Positions 48,701-59,891 of a DNA stretch of 64,000 nt are shown in pieces. Source of the DNA: Lutraria lutraria (taxonomy: Eukaryota; Mollusca; Bivalvia; Venerida; Mactridae). The position numbers were made by a program, and so were the translations under genes. The notes below the pieces were generated by a model. The model was not told where the DNA came from and ran no database searches. It saw only the letters and a list, made by a program, of their open reading frames with translations. The stretch spans positions 39,029,137-39,093,136 of the forward strand of contig OZ026833.1 of assembly GCA_964023205.1 (NCBI GenBank), written 5' to 3'. The first letter of the stretch is position 1. Each line of letters opens with the position of its first letter.

Positions 48701-51700
48701 TACAACTGATTATATTACATGCACCAGAGATTAAGATGGAGAAAATAATGACATGAAACATTCTGTATCAGCAACTAAATATGAAGACAATTTAACCTTA
48801 TTACAGACTACCCGTAATTATGGGTATCCCGATATTAAATTGCCTTCATTCTTCAACAGACAATTGATTCAGAAATTTGCCCAAGTAGGTGTGAATGAAC
48901 TAAACGTGTCCTCATGTCAAAATGATAATGTTTGTTTGGCATTATAAAAGGAATTAGAAATGTATAGATTTAAAGACATACCTTATATCAATAGAACAAA
49001 TATAATCTTTATCACATTGGTATAGCTGATGTAGACTAGTTCTATCTGATTCTGTTTTTATTTTATACAAAGAACATTGTTCCAGCGTCCGTACTGCACA
49101 TATGTCTGAAAGATATCATGAGCACATATTCGTACAAACCATTAAATAAACAAATTGAACATGCATACAGGCCTGAAGCATGTATTGAAATACAACCAAA
49201 AAATAACATGAAAAAATAACACTTGTTTTGCTTCAATATTTCAATGCCACATTGGACTCTTAATTTTCTCAAACTGTAAATAAATTAGTACATGTACATA
49301 TTGAGCAGAGGATCTGATTATTGGTTTGAGTGTGTGTATCTAGACATGCGCAGTCAAACTTTGCATTAATAAAACACACAACAAGATCATGTTGAACCAG
49401 AGAATGAGTTCTAGTTTAAAGTTACAGAGATTAAGCCAAGAGTGTGCACTGAAGTTATTTTTTGTACCGAAGCATAACACATGCAATGCACAGTCAAACC
49501 TGTGTCACAGTTGTGGGTTCAAATCACTTCAGTAGCGGAATTTGACATGAACCTTCACAATCCCATCTTTCAGCATGAATACTGGTCAGAATCCAGGAAA
49601 CAGTCATCGCGAGTATAAGTTGAAAGAACTTGCTTTACAATCCATGTGAAATAAATAAGTTTAAACTATACTAACAAATATGAACATCCACCAACCAACA
49701 TACCTTCCCCTTGAACATGTTTTGCTTGAACTCCGTGGATTGGTTTTGACGTCTTTATACTGTGTACATTAAAAGCTTGGAGTAAACCTTCACTTTTCTG
49801 CGACACCTGTCTCAGTTCTAGACAAAGTCAAGGTATAATATTTGACAAGTTCATAAAAAATATGAAACCAATAAACCAATGATAACACACAGAAGTGAAA
49901 GAGATCATTATTATATTGTACAATCAAAAGCTCTGCTATATGAGTACATGTATGCTTAAGACCAGCAGTTTTATTTCAAATACAAGTACATGTATTTGCA
50001 GTTAACTTTAACCTTGCAATCAGTTCAAAATCAATTCAGACCACATTATTCCTTTAAAATTCTTACACCAAGAGCAAAAGCATATATGTAGTTAGTGATT
50101 CATGTCAATGTTTATTTAATATAAATTACAAAATGTACTTTAACCAGTCAGGTGACTACTACGTGAAATCTTGCTCATCCGACCGTGAAATTAAGTCACA
50201 AATATGAGAGGATGAGTACATTTTTACACCACGGATACAACAATTTTAAACAGTATAACTTGCAGAAATCTAATGTTAAATTTGCTGATAAAATAAAAAT
50301 AAATACTTGAAGAAGGATACCAATAGTTTTGAAATGAATTTTATCAGCAGACAAAGTAAAGAAATGAGAATCATCTTTGGGTAGAACAGCCAGGCAACCA
50401 CCATTATATCTGTAATTATGTAACTGAAAAGTTAAAAGTATAATCATACATTTCTTGTTGGATTAAATGATGACATTAGTATAAAGATAAACAATGTTTA
50501 ATAGTGGTCCGTGACTAAATCATGTGACAATTGAAACAATGAAGTAACGAAACTATGGCAGAGACACAGCTGCTTTTAGGACAAATCCAATACAGCTATC
50601 AGCCAAGATTTTGGGACACTTCATGATTATGTGAAGAGTATGAATGAAATATAAACCAAATTTAATATTGTTAATAATGACATTGTGATGATTCTAATTG
50701 CTTGTCATAATGACTTACATGTACTTGTAATACTACCAGAAACATCAAGAGCTATATTCTTCAATTAAGTTAAATTAAGTAGAAGTAGATTAAATTAAGC
50801 ATCTCAAAGTAGACAGGGGTTTTTCACCTTCTACAACAGAGGCCAATTAAAGGCCCCTTACCGATTGAAAATTTCTTTAAAATCATGCAGTTTTCCCATA
50901 AATCCAAACTTACACCAGCTTAAATCAGCAATTTCAGCAATAATTTTTCCAAAATCAACGGGCTAAGGCCTCTTCCAAATGAAGAGAGAAAAAACCCTAG
51001 TAGAATACTTGATAGGATAGATGCATTCTTAAGTTTACAATGTTAATCACCTTCATTCCAGTACTATCTTTGATTTCTGAATAGTGAGTCATTAAGTTTG
51101 AGAACAACTTGTCAACATGATCTTCAACAGCTAGTTCTACACTTCCATCAGCACTACCATCAACCTGTTGATTCTCTCTATCAACTGCTATAGCAGATTT
51201 CATATCATCAAAACTTTTATATCTTTTACAGTTCTGGATAGAATAAAATAAATTCATTATTAAAAAATGTAAAAACTGTTTAATCATGTTTAAAGCAATA
51301 AGCTGCACATTTACTCCTTATATAACCAATAAGTGCATAATTATAAAAAATATGTAAGTGACCAAAAGTAGTTTTTGGCACATTAAGTTTCTAAAAATAG
51401 ACCAAATGTAGCCATTTATCATCTTTTTTTAATGTAATGTTCTAAACACTAACTGGTCAAATGTACCACACTGGACAACAAAAAGACAGCTTTAATAAGC
51501 ATTTTTAAATTGAAACTCAATGTCATGTTTTCATTAGAGCATGTAACTTAGACTGAAATTAGAAATAAGTTTGTTTGGAGTGCTCCTACATACTCACCAA
51601 AATCCTAGCAAATAAATAAAATTACTTTTTAGCAGTTTTTTTACTCTTGTTATAGAGTAAAAAAAATCTCTACCTATATATACCCAGTGCAGTTCTAGGT

Positions 51701-52659
51701 CGGAGCACTCCAAACAAACTTATTTTTTATTTACATGTAGCCTTGTAAGATGAAATTCAGCCCTTTTGACATATACTGAATTGAATATGACTTTTTTACT
51801 TGTCCTGTTTTTTTTTTAAAATTGAATCTCACCTTTTTTCTACTAATATTTTTTACTCTGCTAGAGAAATACTTCAAGCTTTTGTTTTCATCCACAATAT
51901 GTCCAATGATCCTGTCAGTTAAAGGTAAACTAACTGTAATGAAAGAGAAAGTGGTATTTTCATCTTTTTTTAAACCAAGTATAAAGTAACATTTTAAAAC
52001 CAATACCAATCAATCTGCACCAATGTTTCAGATTGTATAACATAGTCAATAAATTTGTTCATAAAGCATATTGTTATTCTACCATTCTGTGAAGGTTTGG
52101 TATGTTTAACTATTTAATTATTATTTTTGCCTTCACATTAACATTTACATTAACTTTACTGGCTGGTAGATCAATTTTGAAAAGTATTATTTCACTGTGT
52201 TATGGCCTAACAAAATATGTATTTCATTTTTAAAATTCTAAATGTTCAGCACCGTACCACAGATTAATATGGTTTGAAACCATTGAGCGAAAAACAAACT
52301 GAAAAAATAGACATTAATATTAAAATTTCACATAAATAAACTGTAAAGACATTCGCTTTGAAAAAATATTGGGAATACCCAGTACTATGTATATATGACA
52401 GTTCTGGTCTTATCCAGTATGTCCCAAAAAGTGTGTTTAAAAATAATGACCAACCTTTCTTTGGAACAGAAGACAGGGGTAATGTAGGATGCAAGGCCGC
52501 ATACTTAGTCAATTCTAAACCATTGTTGACAAGTTGGCCATATTCGTCAAGGTTTCTAATACAAGAGTGACCATAATCAGTAAATAGTTCCCTGTTTTTG
52601 GAGTAGGAAACATTGTATTCACTTGGGCGATTATATAATGTCATATTTCTGTTCATAAG
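38916..52659 (-). CDS. TAF1C: TAF1C-like RNA polymerase I SL1 subunit, 14 coding exons
   Basis: Exons in transcript order: 52659-52455, 51933-51833, 51233-51051, 50423-50321, 49817-49704, 49105-48982, 47905-47704, 46655-46491, 45786-45593, 44572-44446, 43771-43558, 42653-42493, 41937-41785, 39773-38916. Total 2904 nt with every phase consistent; from ATG at 52656 the protein has 966 residues (human about 870). Recognised by beta-propeller segments: PYIPGECSVID, DPWRHIQYGSHPRQLLYADQ, YNLMILDERYTKYPVLKWEH, QERLGMSLAGMA and HGDLFHQ, plus a Ser/Lys-rich tail ending in GF as in vertebrate TAF1C. Its known role is within TBP-containing SL1 at rDNA promoters in the nucleolus. Introns are full of repeats. 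A 5' non-coding exon probably lies near 53.6 kb. Confidence 0.8.
39995..41614. repeat. 67-70-bp minisatellite in the last TAF1C intron, about 24 copies
   Basis: The unit contains CTTCATTGGTAACACCACCA, CACAAAATATACACACACAG and GTAATACTACAC. Copies vary slightly in length by CA and TTA changes; the last two or three are diverged (AAAATCTTAATAACCC). Confidence 0.9.
41785..41937 (-). CDS. TAF1C: TAF1C-like coding exon 13
   Basis: 51 codons in phase 0, between ATATCTTCAG and GTATGT. Contains LICCHWNGDLRAHYDSIMEE (residues 631-681). Absent from the pseudogene copy. Confidence 0.75.
42493..42653 (-). CDS. TAF1C: TAF1C-like coding exon 12 with CxxC pairs
   Basis: Residues 578-630. Cysteines 588, 591, 611 and 614 form two C-x2-C pairs 19 residues apart, as in a zinc ribbon. 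I do not recall this in vertebrate TAF1C. Its copy at 3011-3171 has a stop at one of these cysteines. Confidence 0.75.
43558..43771 (-). CDS. TAF1C: TAF1C-like coding exon 11
   Basis: Begins LTCHGDLFHQVFLPSDSPQD and continues into a helical stretch (TAKSWIDSWVTVTKQELQKQ). It matches the end of the propeller in TAF1C. Confidence 0.8.
44446..44572 (-). CDS. TAF1C: TAF1C-like coding exon 10
   Basis: DMCLWPQFVENC and QERLGMSLAGMACMPLSKG; acceptor TTTTTTCAG, donor GTAATT. The phase is restored only if exon 9 uses GTATGT at 45592-45587. Confidence 0.75.
45082..45178 (-). mobile_element. tRNA-derived SINE head (reverse)
   Basis: On the minus strand CTTGGTCAAGTGGTTATGGTC resembles an A box and GAGTTTGAATACC a B box. 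It lies in TAF1C intron 9. Confidence 0.5.
45222..45453 (+). mobile_element. SINE-like element
   Basis: tRNA-like start (GTGGTACAGCGATCACTACC, AGTTTGAACCA), then GGTCTTCCTCCATCATAGAA and a GGTTTGACGTTAAATCCCACC tail followed by an A run, a layout typical of molluscan tRNA-derived SINEs. Confidence 0.6.
45593..45786 (-). CDS. TAF1C: TAF1C-like coding exon 9
   Basis: Starts VLKWEHMLSSPPQYM, the conserved continuation of the DER-x(n)-P motif in exon 8. It ends in phase 2. Confidence 0.8.
46491..46655 (-). CDS. TAF1C: TAF1C-like coding exon 8
   Basis: 55 codons containing HLMSTDYNLMILDERY, the most recognisable TAF1C propeller strand, between TTCACAG and GTGAGT. Confidence 0.85.
47206..47594. 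mobile_element. TTAA-flanked MITE, 381 bp
   Basis: Body 47210-47590 has ends AGCCCCATGAGC and GCTAATGGGACT, flanked by TTAA on both sides, the target of piggyBac-type transposases. A partial copy is at 19022-19205. In TAF1C intron 7. Confidence 0.75.
47704..47905 (-). CDS. TAF1C: TAF1C-like coding exon 7
   Basis: Contains PGECSVIDEGGHCYLLSDG and DPWRHIQYGSHPRQLLYADQ, two successive propeller blades. Donor GTAAGT. Confidence 0.85.
47918..48345. repeat. 37-bp AT-rich tandem repeat, about 11 copies
   Basis: The unit has AAGCTATGGAATACAATAAT and TTTAATTGAATTATAAT. In the TAF1C intron between exons 6 and 7. Confidence 0.85.
48490..48665. repeat. Short irregular tandem repeat
   Basis: GATGTTTGCTATATGATA and ATCATCAGTAAT.TATAGAAAT recur two to three times. 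Confidence 0.6.
48982..49105 (-). CDS. TAF1C: TAF1C-like coding exon 6
   Basis: ICAVRTLEQCSLYKIKTESD to CDKDYICSIDI; phases 1 and 2 fit both neighbours. Confidence 0.75.
49500..49640 (+). mobile_element. SINE-like repeat
   Basis: GTGGGTTCAAATC (B-box-like, near 49521) and the body TACTGGTCAGAATCCAGGAA...CAGTCATCGCGAG, shared with 30190-30315. Confidence 0.45.
49704..49817 (-). CDS. TAF1C: TAF1C-like coding exon 5
   Basis: LRQVSQKSEGLLQAFNVHSI to KHVQGE, between TTTGTCTAG and GTATGT. Confidence 0.7.
50321..50423 (-). CDS. TAF1C: TAF1C-like coding exon 4
   Basis: LHNYRYNGGCLAVLPKDDSH, a propeller blade. The acceptor CTTTTCAG at 50425-50424 is chosen over a later AG because only it keeps phase with exon 3. 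Confidence 0.7.
50815..51000. mobile_element. MITE with imperfect 35-bp inverted ends
   Basis: AGGGGTTTTTC...AGAGGCC on the left pairs with AGGCCTCTT...GAGAAAAAACCCT on the right, and AGTAGA borders both sides. In TAF1C intron 3. Confidence 0.6.
51051..51233 (-). CDS. TAF1C: TAF1C-like coding exon 3
   Basis: 61 codons, NCKRYKSFDDMKSAIAV to SEIKDSTGMK, acidic and helical; between TTCTATCCAG and GTGATT. Confidence 0.7.
51563..51725. mobile_element. MITE with 24-bp inverted ends
   Basis: AATAAGTTTGTTTGGAGTGC at the left and its complement ending at 51725. A decayed relative is at 15081-15192. In TAF1C intron 2. Confidence 0.75.
51833..51933 (-). CDS. TAF1C: TAF1C-like coding exon 2
   Basis: SLPLTDRIIGHIVDENKSLK to SRKK, between TTCATTACAG and GTGAGA. 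Confidence 0.65.
52455..52659 (-). CDS. TAF1C: TAF1C-like first coding exon
   Basis: After TTCATTTCAG the frame is CTT ATG..., so the ATG at 52656-52654 is taken as the start (MNRNMTLYNRPSEYNVSYSK). A coding exon further 5' cannot be excluded, since the CTT is also in phase. Donor GTTGGT is weak. Confidence 0.6.
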
Positions 52660-53028
52660 CTGAAATGAAAAGAAAATCAACTAGAATTCTGATAAACTGA
52701 GGTCTATTAAAGTTACCGTTAGTTTGAAGTGGTGCAGCGTTATTCCAGTATACCGGTATATTGTGATACAGCATCAGGCCGATACTATATTTGATGATTT
52801 ATATCATTTCTACAGTCAAGTCAATTTATCGTTCATACTGCCATTTGCATTCAATTAAAATTGACACTGCTATATAATTGTGTCGCATTTTTATGCATTA
52901 GATCTATTAAAACACAGTTTAGATATTTCCGCAAATGCTAGATGGTCCGCACATTGGTAGGAGTTTAGTACTGACGCAGGAATTTCCTGCGCTACTATGT
53001 ATCTCGCATTTGATTGGACAATAGCCTG

Positions 53029-53192
53029 CAGGGTTCTCAATAACAGCAGGCTGCAGGCCAATATAGTTCCCTAGAAATGTGTTTGAGCCAGTTAGGAATC
53101 TCAAAAGTTCATAAAATATTGCTAGAAAATGCCCAGACCCCCTCTAGCAGGCCTGTTAGTCTAGCTTGGCCACAAACTTATTGAGAACCCCG
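53029..53192. mobile_element. Small hAT-like MITE
   Basis: CAGGGTTCTCAATAA at 53029 and TTATTGAGAACCCCG ending at 53192 are inverted with one mismatch. AATAG occurs next to both ends, but a clean 8-bp duplication is not visible. Confidence 0.6.
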
Positions 53193-53639
53193 AATAGGAG
53201 GCAGTAAGGTCATCAAGCAAAAAATCAATATGGACGTCAGTGACAGTGTGTCAAGAAATGCGATCAGTTGATGTATTATTTTATTGAGAGTATTTTTTAG
53301 TTTTTCGTCAAGAAGAAGAATTGCTTATGTGGATTAAATGGTTGTATGATTGCAGACTTGTACTTTCGTGCATTGTAACACTAGTGAAGAGTTAGGTAGG
53401 CGGTAATGCGGACGGCCTGTATACGATACTACACATAGCGCGAGGGTTAGTCCAACTAATTAAGACTGTTTTGCCTTTTGAGAGTGGGACGGGGAGACAC
53501 CGATCCTCTCTGAGAGGCTAATGAAGGGTAGGCCACTGTCTTGAATTGGTTCATATAAATAGCGAAGGTAGTTGGCCTATATTGATGTAATACCTACTTC
53601 GGTTGTTATTATTACAGTTGAATCAATGAATGTCTACAC

Positions 53640-53665
53640 TGTGCACATGGACGCCGCCATTTAAA
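53640..53665 (-). promoter_or_regulatory. YY1-type motif, likely TAF1C promoter area
   Basis: On the minus strand AAATGGCGGC (53662-53653) matches the YY1 core found near many metazoan transcription starts, 1 kb upstream of the first TAF1C coding exon. A possible donor follows near 53597. Confidence 0.35.
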
Positions 53666-53876
53666 AGGGATCAGTTGTAGTTGATGCTATGTTTACATTT
53701 TTAAAATAGTCTAAGCGTCAACATTCGTACATTTCAACTGTATATAAAAATAACTGAATGTTGTATTTATTTAAAAATGCATTATATATAGGACTTTGTA
53801 TATAAATAATTGATTATATCAACAAAGGATATTTTAAATGGTATTCAAGAAAACGAATGCTCCCTATCCATCAATT

Positions 53877-54005
53877 GAACTGGTTCCCGTTCAAACTCCC
53901 CGCAGCGGTTACTTCCCTTGATATGTACACCACCAGACTGGTTCTCATTTCACGCTGCAGTGCGCAAAGCTTTGTACAGACAACTCAACATGAACACTAG
54001 CATAA
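53877..54005. mobile_element. Decayed relatives of the miniature foldback elements
   Basis: AACTGGTTCCCGTT at 53879 and GACTGGTTCTCATT followed by GCTGCAGTGC and TTTGTACAGACAACTCAAC resemble the elements at 8.8-9.0 kb. Confidence 0.55.
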
Positions 54006-56455
54006 ATTCGGCCGTCAGAGGTCCAAGTATTTTTTTTCACTTTTAATCTAAAAAATTAAGAATTTCTATCACTTTTCTTTCTTTTATCTCTTATGCTTAA
54101 TGTATACAAAAGCAAGGACTTATATATGTGTACGTATAGGTCCTTGACAAATTAAAGTAAAAAATAAACGTTAAAAATAAAATTTCGTTAAAATATTTTC
54201 ACTGTACACCATACTGGTGTAAAAAATAGCTGAACTTAGACAGTACTTTTCGATTGCGTGCCATCAATTGTTTTAAAGAAGACAAAAATAGAGTGTTTTC
54301 AACACATTTTATCTGGTAAAGATGTAATTGTGAATCTACCGGCCCTAGCTGTTGTCTAGTTTATCAGTTATAATTGTTGGTCACATGGTTTTTGGGCAAA
54401 ATGGAGATTTTCAATAGCAAAATGAAGATTTCCTTGGACAAAATCGAAATTTATTCAGTAATTCAGGAGAATATGATGGAGTTTAACTCCGTAACATGTG
54501 CTGGCATAAAAATGGCATTATTATTATCAACACAGTTAGTATACAGAGTATCCTTGGCGAAATGGAGCTTTACTATGGCGTAATGCAGCATCATACATTC
54601 ATTAATTTTAGACTAAATATATTTGCATTTGATGTATATTTTTGTTAAAAAATAAGAGCGTCCGGTTTATACGTAATAAAGTTAACTTTGTGAGTTGATC
54701 CACAAGCTGAGACAATGCCACAGGCAAGAAGGTTACGAAGGCGAATTTTACCAATAATGGTCCAAAGATTGCCTGATATCCATATCTATAAATAGTTGGG
54801 ACAAATTGGGACAATTCCCGCTTAGCATTCGCTACATGTAGTGGAAATTGAAAACGGAATTAAATATTTACAGCTTCTTTTCTCCTGGCTTCATTAAAAA
54901 GATGCCTCCCGCACTACCCAGTTCTGACGTCAAAAGTCACGTGGGTTATCCCGGTGAACCTATCATGAGATGTGTTGGTCAGCTGACTTCAATTGTGTGC
55001 AAATACATAAGCCGTGTATTAACTAGGGCTGCAACGGGTACCCGAATAATTTGAATCCATCTTGAGATTCGGGGGGTACAGGTCCAAATGTCGGCTCCGG
55101 TTCGGATACCAACAAGAACGACAACTCGCGGTTGAAGCACGCTTTTCTCCTAATTTAACGACTTTCGTTTGTTTCATATATCATGTATATGACGTTTCTT
55201 TTTTCGTCAGCATTTGGGTCGCACTTATTGTCATTATTACGTACCAATCTTCGTCGTCTGTTTTCGAGATTGACAGCTCTTTTACGATTTCTCTGACATG
55301 TCGATTGGGAATACATTTTGTATTCATGAGATGCTTCACCTAATTTGAAATCGGCAGTATGGTCTTATTTTATTATGATTAACAGAGAACCACTGCATGC
55401 ACTTGCTTGAAAATGGAGTTACATAATATCATATCAAATAATGTTTTTCGAAACTATTATTTTTTTGTACGAGAAGCCTACTACTGTTAAACAAGGACAC
55501 CTCATTCATAACTCTTACAATTATACTGCCTAAACTGATAAAGATGGCAAAGTGTAGGCTAATTAGTCTCTGAATAAAATGTGTGTTCATTTTACAGTGC
55601 CATTTTTTGTATTTGAATGCTTACACTTAAACATATAAACTAAGTATATAAACTCCAAACATCCATGTTATTTTTAGTGCTGGAAACTAATTTGATGCAT
55701 TATATAGATACACCTGTAGCATAAAACCAGCTGATAATAGAAATGTTTATTTTGTTACAGAAGGTACATTACTATTTATACAATGCAGTGTTCTGTTGTG
55801 CACTATTGTACAGCTGAGTATATTGATTTATTGATTATCAACAACATTACTCATAAAACATAAGACATTTATAGCTCAAACTGTGATTCTTTTATTTAAT
55901 ATTAATGTGAATAATGATAATGTTATCTTAAATTGTATTGTAAAATTTCAATTGTTCGCTTATTTATTTTCATTTACACATGACAATTTTCTATGATTAA
56001 AGATCAAGAAGTACAGACGACTTTGTCATATTATTATTTAATTTTATAAAACGAAGAGATGAATACAATGGCGTGTAAATACATTAAGGTCTATAGAACC
56101 ATGATGAGAGGTTTTGGCCACCTGTCACATGATCTAATACACACCATTGTCACATCTTTAGAAAGCTGCGAAAAATAACAAAATGTTGAAAATAAACAAT
56201 AAAACCATACTGCCTTTAAATTCAGACTCAAAATAATCGAAATTTTTAATCGATGTTTTACACAATTAAAACATATTTCACGATTAGATATAAAATTGTT
56301 TTACATTTTCTGAAAGCTGAGAGCTTCATTATATGAATAATAAATATATGAATTATCGGCTAAGAAATAAAATCTATGACGTAAAATGAACTATTTTTTG
56401 TCCAGCCCACTTGCGGTAAGCTTGACATAGTCGCCACAATGGCGGTTGCGTGTCT
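54006..56455. other. AT-rich intergenic stretch
   Basis: No gene recognised. 55027-55080 starts TAGGGCTGCAACGGGTACCC, resembling a hAT end, but no partner was found. Confidence 0.4.
54925..54944. promoter_or_regulatory. CRE and E-box pair
   Basis: TGACGTCA (54925-54932), a perfect CREB/ATF palindrome, lies five bases before CACGTG (54938-54943). The function is unproven and no gene start is evident nearby. Confidence 0.3.
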
Positions 56456-56460
56456 GTACG

Positions 56461-56525
56461 TTATTTAGTTAGTTAGTTAGTGATTGAGTGATTGAGTGAG
56501 TGAGTTAGTGAGTAAGTTAGTGTGT
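56461..56525 (+). repeat. TTAG / GAGT microsatellite
   Basis: Interrupted TTAG and GAGT tetranucleotides. Confidence 0.75.
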
Positions 56526-56737
56526 CCGTCCGGATCCTTGTCCGGGCTGTATCTTCCTTATGCATTGACAATAGGTCTCTAGCTCAAAGGTCAAGCTCAC
56601 ACATAGGTCAAACGCAAAAGAAACGATCAATTGTAGGCCTTATCCGGGCTGTATCTCCCTTATGCATAAACACTTTTTAAAATGACTTGCCATGATTGTT
56701 AAACACCATGAGACGGTGTGCAGTGCCTAATTCTATA
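56526..56737 (+). repeat. Bivalve-type tandem repeat fragment, two units
   Basis: TCCGGGCTGTATCT.CCTTATGCAT occurs twice, with CTCAAAGGTCAAG between. The transposon copy 2 follows directly. Confidence 0.55.
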
Positions 56738-57909
56738 TAGGCTATGGGCTACTGAGCGAAACCCTCCCCCCCCCCCGGAGGCATTTTTGTAGACACCATT
56801 TTTTTGAAAGCTCAATGCCTGCTGATCATTTTTCCAGTGTCTACAATCTGGGCGTTGGGGCGTTGGTGAACTACAGCATGCTAATTACCGTTACCGAAAA
56901 ATACGTTTGACAATAATTTTATTTTGTTAGAAGTCTTATTCTAGATATTTTCAATAATTCATCAATTTGAACAATTCCTTTGACCATAATAAGTTAGCAG
57001 CGGCTTTATTTGTCGATCAAATGCATGTGTTTCACTTTATTGCACTATATATGCTCTGTAATTTACGTTACCCTGCGTTACCCTAAAATGACAAGGAAAT
57101 GACAGTTGTATATGTTCAGTTAACACAAAAGCAGTCGTAAACAATGTTTTTATTCATATTAGGCAAATACTAGCACATGTTCATGTTTTTCTTTCATTGA
57201 ATGCTCGTTTATGTTTTGATTTTACGTAAAATACGTTACATATAAAAGTATACGTGTTACATGGAAATCATTTATATTACTGTGATCACATGCTATGATC
57301 AAATAGGTATACAGTGATAGGTAATCATGATGCATTCATTAATACCCATAACTGGAAAACATTTCTAGTTACAAATGTTGTAAAGTTTGAATGGGATAAT
57401 AGTAGTTTACGTTACATAACGTTACCTTTATCACGATAAGTACTTTACACGCTTTACAATTCATAAAACATTGATTTGATATGCAAAATGTTTATACTTG
57501 GTTACTAGCAATACGTACATGTAAATAAACATTGCAACTTTTTTAATTCATCACTGATTGTGTTTTACGTAACATGGTTTTATTTGTGTTACGTTTGAAA
57601 TTATTCATAAACGAGTAACAACATTTCTATGAAACTGTTATAAAATCATCATCGAATGTATTCTAAGAATATGTATCTATGAAACAATCAAATTTATGAT
57701 GACAGCGACAGTGCAATAAACATTATGCCATTGACACACATAAACATGTGTGTGTGTCATTTACGTTACCATTTGTTACATGATTATTTGTATATATATA
57801 CTTAAGTGTAATATTGTATGTTATGTCAGATTTTATTAGCTGTACATATTGTCATCAAGGTATTTTTGTTGTTCTGATGGCAAACGTTCCCGAATTTCAC
57901 AAATCCTCA

Positions 57910-59310
57910 TCACTTTTCTGTTTCATAGACAGCATCGACCTTACTAATGAGCTCAGTGTCGTTTTTATCATCAGGGTCTTCTGCGTCGCTTGCCTGTGGC
58001 ACAATATTATCCTCGTACCAGTTGTATTCCAGCATGTTGTCAGGACCGAATTTCCAACCACTTTCATCCACTTTTAGAAGATAAAGCTAGATTGCCCTCT
58101 TTGCATGGGTCCAAATATACTCCTTATAACTATCCGTAACACATTGAACATACGAGACGGGATCTGCAGGGAGTGTGTAAGCTCATGTCCATACCACTTA
58201 AAGCGTTAAGAACACAATCATGGCTTAGATAATTGTCATTCCTCAGTTTATTGATGTCGTATTTTTAATGACCAAACAACACACATACACATGTTTCAAT
58301 GGCACTGTTAAGTTCTTCCGAACAAACATACGTGGTAAATTGGCTAATATTGGCATGTAATCTTCATTTATAGGGGCAAAGCTCCTATAGCTATACATTG
58401 CTTTTTCTAATTACAATTACGTGGCGCATATACATCCGCTTTGAAAAATAGTATAGGTATACATTGCAGACTTTGCAGTTTTGATAAAAGTTGGAGATAT
58501 ATACAGGATTCTGTTTGTTTCCTCCGTTTCATCATTAACTGTTGAGGTAACGAAATTCACTACATGTTGAAAATAGTTTCATTCAGTAAAGTAGCGCCGG
58601 AACACTATATTGTCTCTGACAGTAGTGATATTGCGTATTGACACATGATAGCTTTTCCTTGGTAATTGTGGTTAATTGGTCAAATGATGTACATCTATGT
58701 AGACAATACATACTTGACATTCAAATTTTAATTCAAAATGATGATAACACAGGCCTTTAAATGGTTTAACGATGGTTTTATCTAACACATTAAACTTCGC
58801 CCCAGACTGTAATCTCAGTTATTGTGACTGTGACGCCATCTCTATAAGAATGCTCAAAGATTAGCTTTATTGACCGTGTCTTATTGTCGTCATTAGATAA
58901 TTATGAAGCCCATCCGATTTCATGGAGTTATTGCTTTTTTTTACCTGAGGGCAAGAACGTTGGAGCTGCCAAACGTCATCGGCACTCATCTGATTTAATA
59001 GACTGTTTGTTGTAAGTGTCTGATATAAAGTCTACACGAGACGTTTTAGACAACTGATAAGAAATCGCATGAGCTACTTACTCGAATGTGTCCGGAACTG
59101 CTATAAGACTCTGCAGTTACCCAATTAGGCGTGACCATTAACAACATAGGATGCGCCTTCTGTAGAATGGCTAGTTGTTGGTTCTATTGGTGATTCAATA
59201 TAAGGCACTCGACCTAGATGAAATGACCAGGTAAGCTTCAGGTCTATGTCATGTTGAACTGACAGGAGCGTAAGCAGGCCAAATGCGTTACGTTCTGCTC
59301 GTATCTGAGT
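57910..59310 (-). pseudogene. Degenerate ORF remnants of transposon copy 2
   Basis: Same broken frames as in copy 1: RAERNAFGLL and related segments at about 58.78-59.31 kb, and the acidic tail with EYNWYEDNIVPQASDAEDPD ending at TGA 57912-57910. Differences from copy 1 include independent base changes and small indels. Confidence 0.45.
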
Positions 59311-59891
59311 TATTATATTATGCTAAAATACTCTGTGTGGAAGATTGTGTTTCTTCAAATCTTTGCCGGGTCAATTGACCCTTGGATAAGGGCTTGTGCT
59401 CCCATAGAGCATGGTTTTAGTGTTTCCCAGACGTCAATTTGTCAAGAGAACCACTGGGACAATTCCGGAATTTATCATAAGTTCCGCGAGACCACTGTCA
59501 TTCATTACTTTACCTAGATGTATCGAAGATGGAGCACACGTGTGTGAAATACACCCGTTCTCACTATGACATTAGTGAATTTGTTACGGAAACTGCCAAA
59601 CCAATGAGAACGATTTCATGGCCACTGCTAGGTCACAGGTTACAATTGCATAATCATTGAAAAAAGAAACATATCTATAGATTACTATGAAATTGATAGA
59701 CTAAATTAAGTATTTATTTGATTAATGAAATTATTTATTTATTGACAATTGATTGCTTTGATTTGACTGACTGATATGAAAATTTTATAATGAAATGTTT
59801 TTTTAAAATTTAAGCCTAAATGCCACTTTAGATTTTATAATGTCTGATGCAAAAAAATATCAAGGTTTAGTTATACATGCACTTATGTTCA

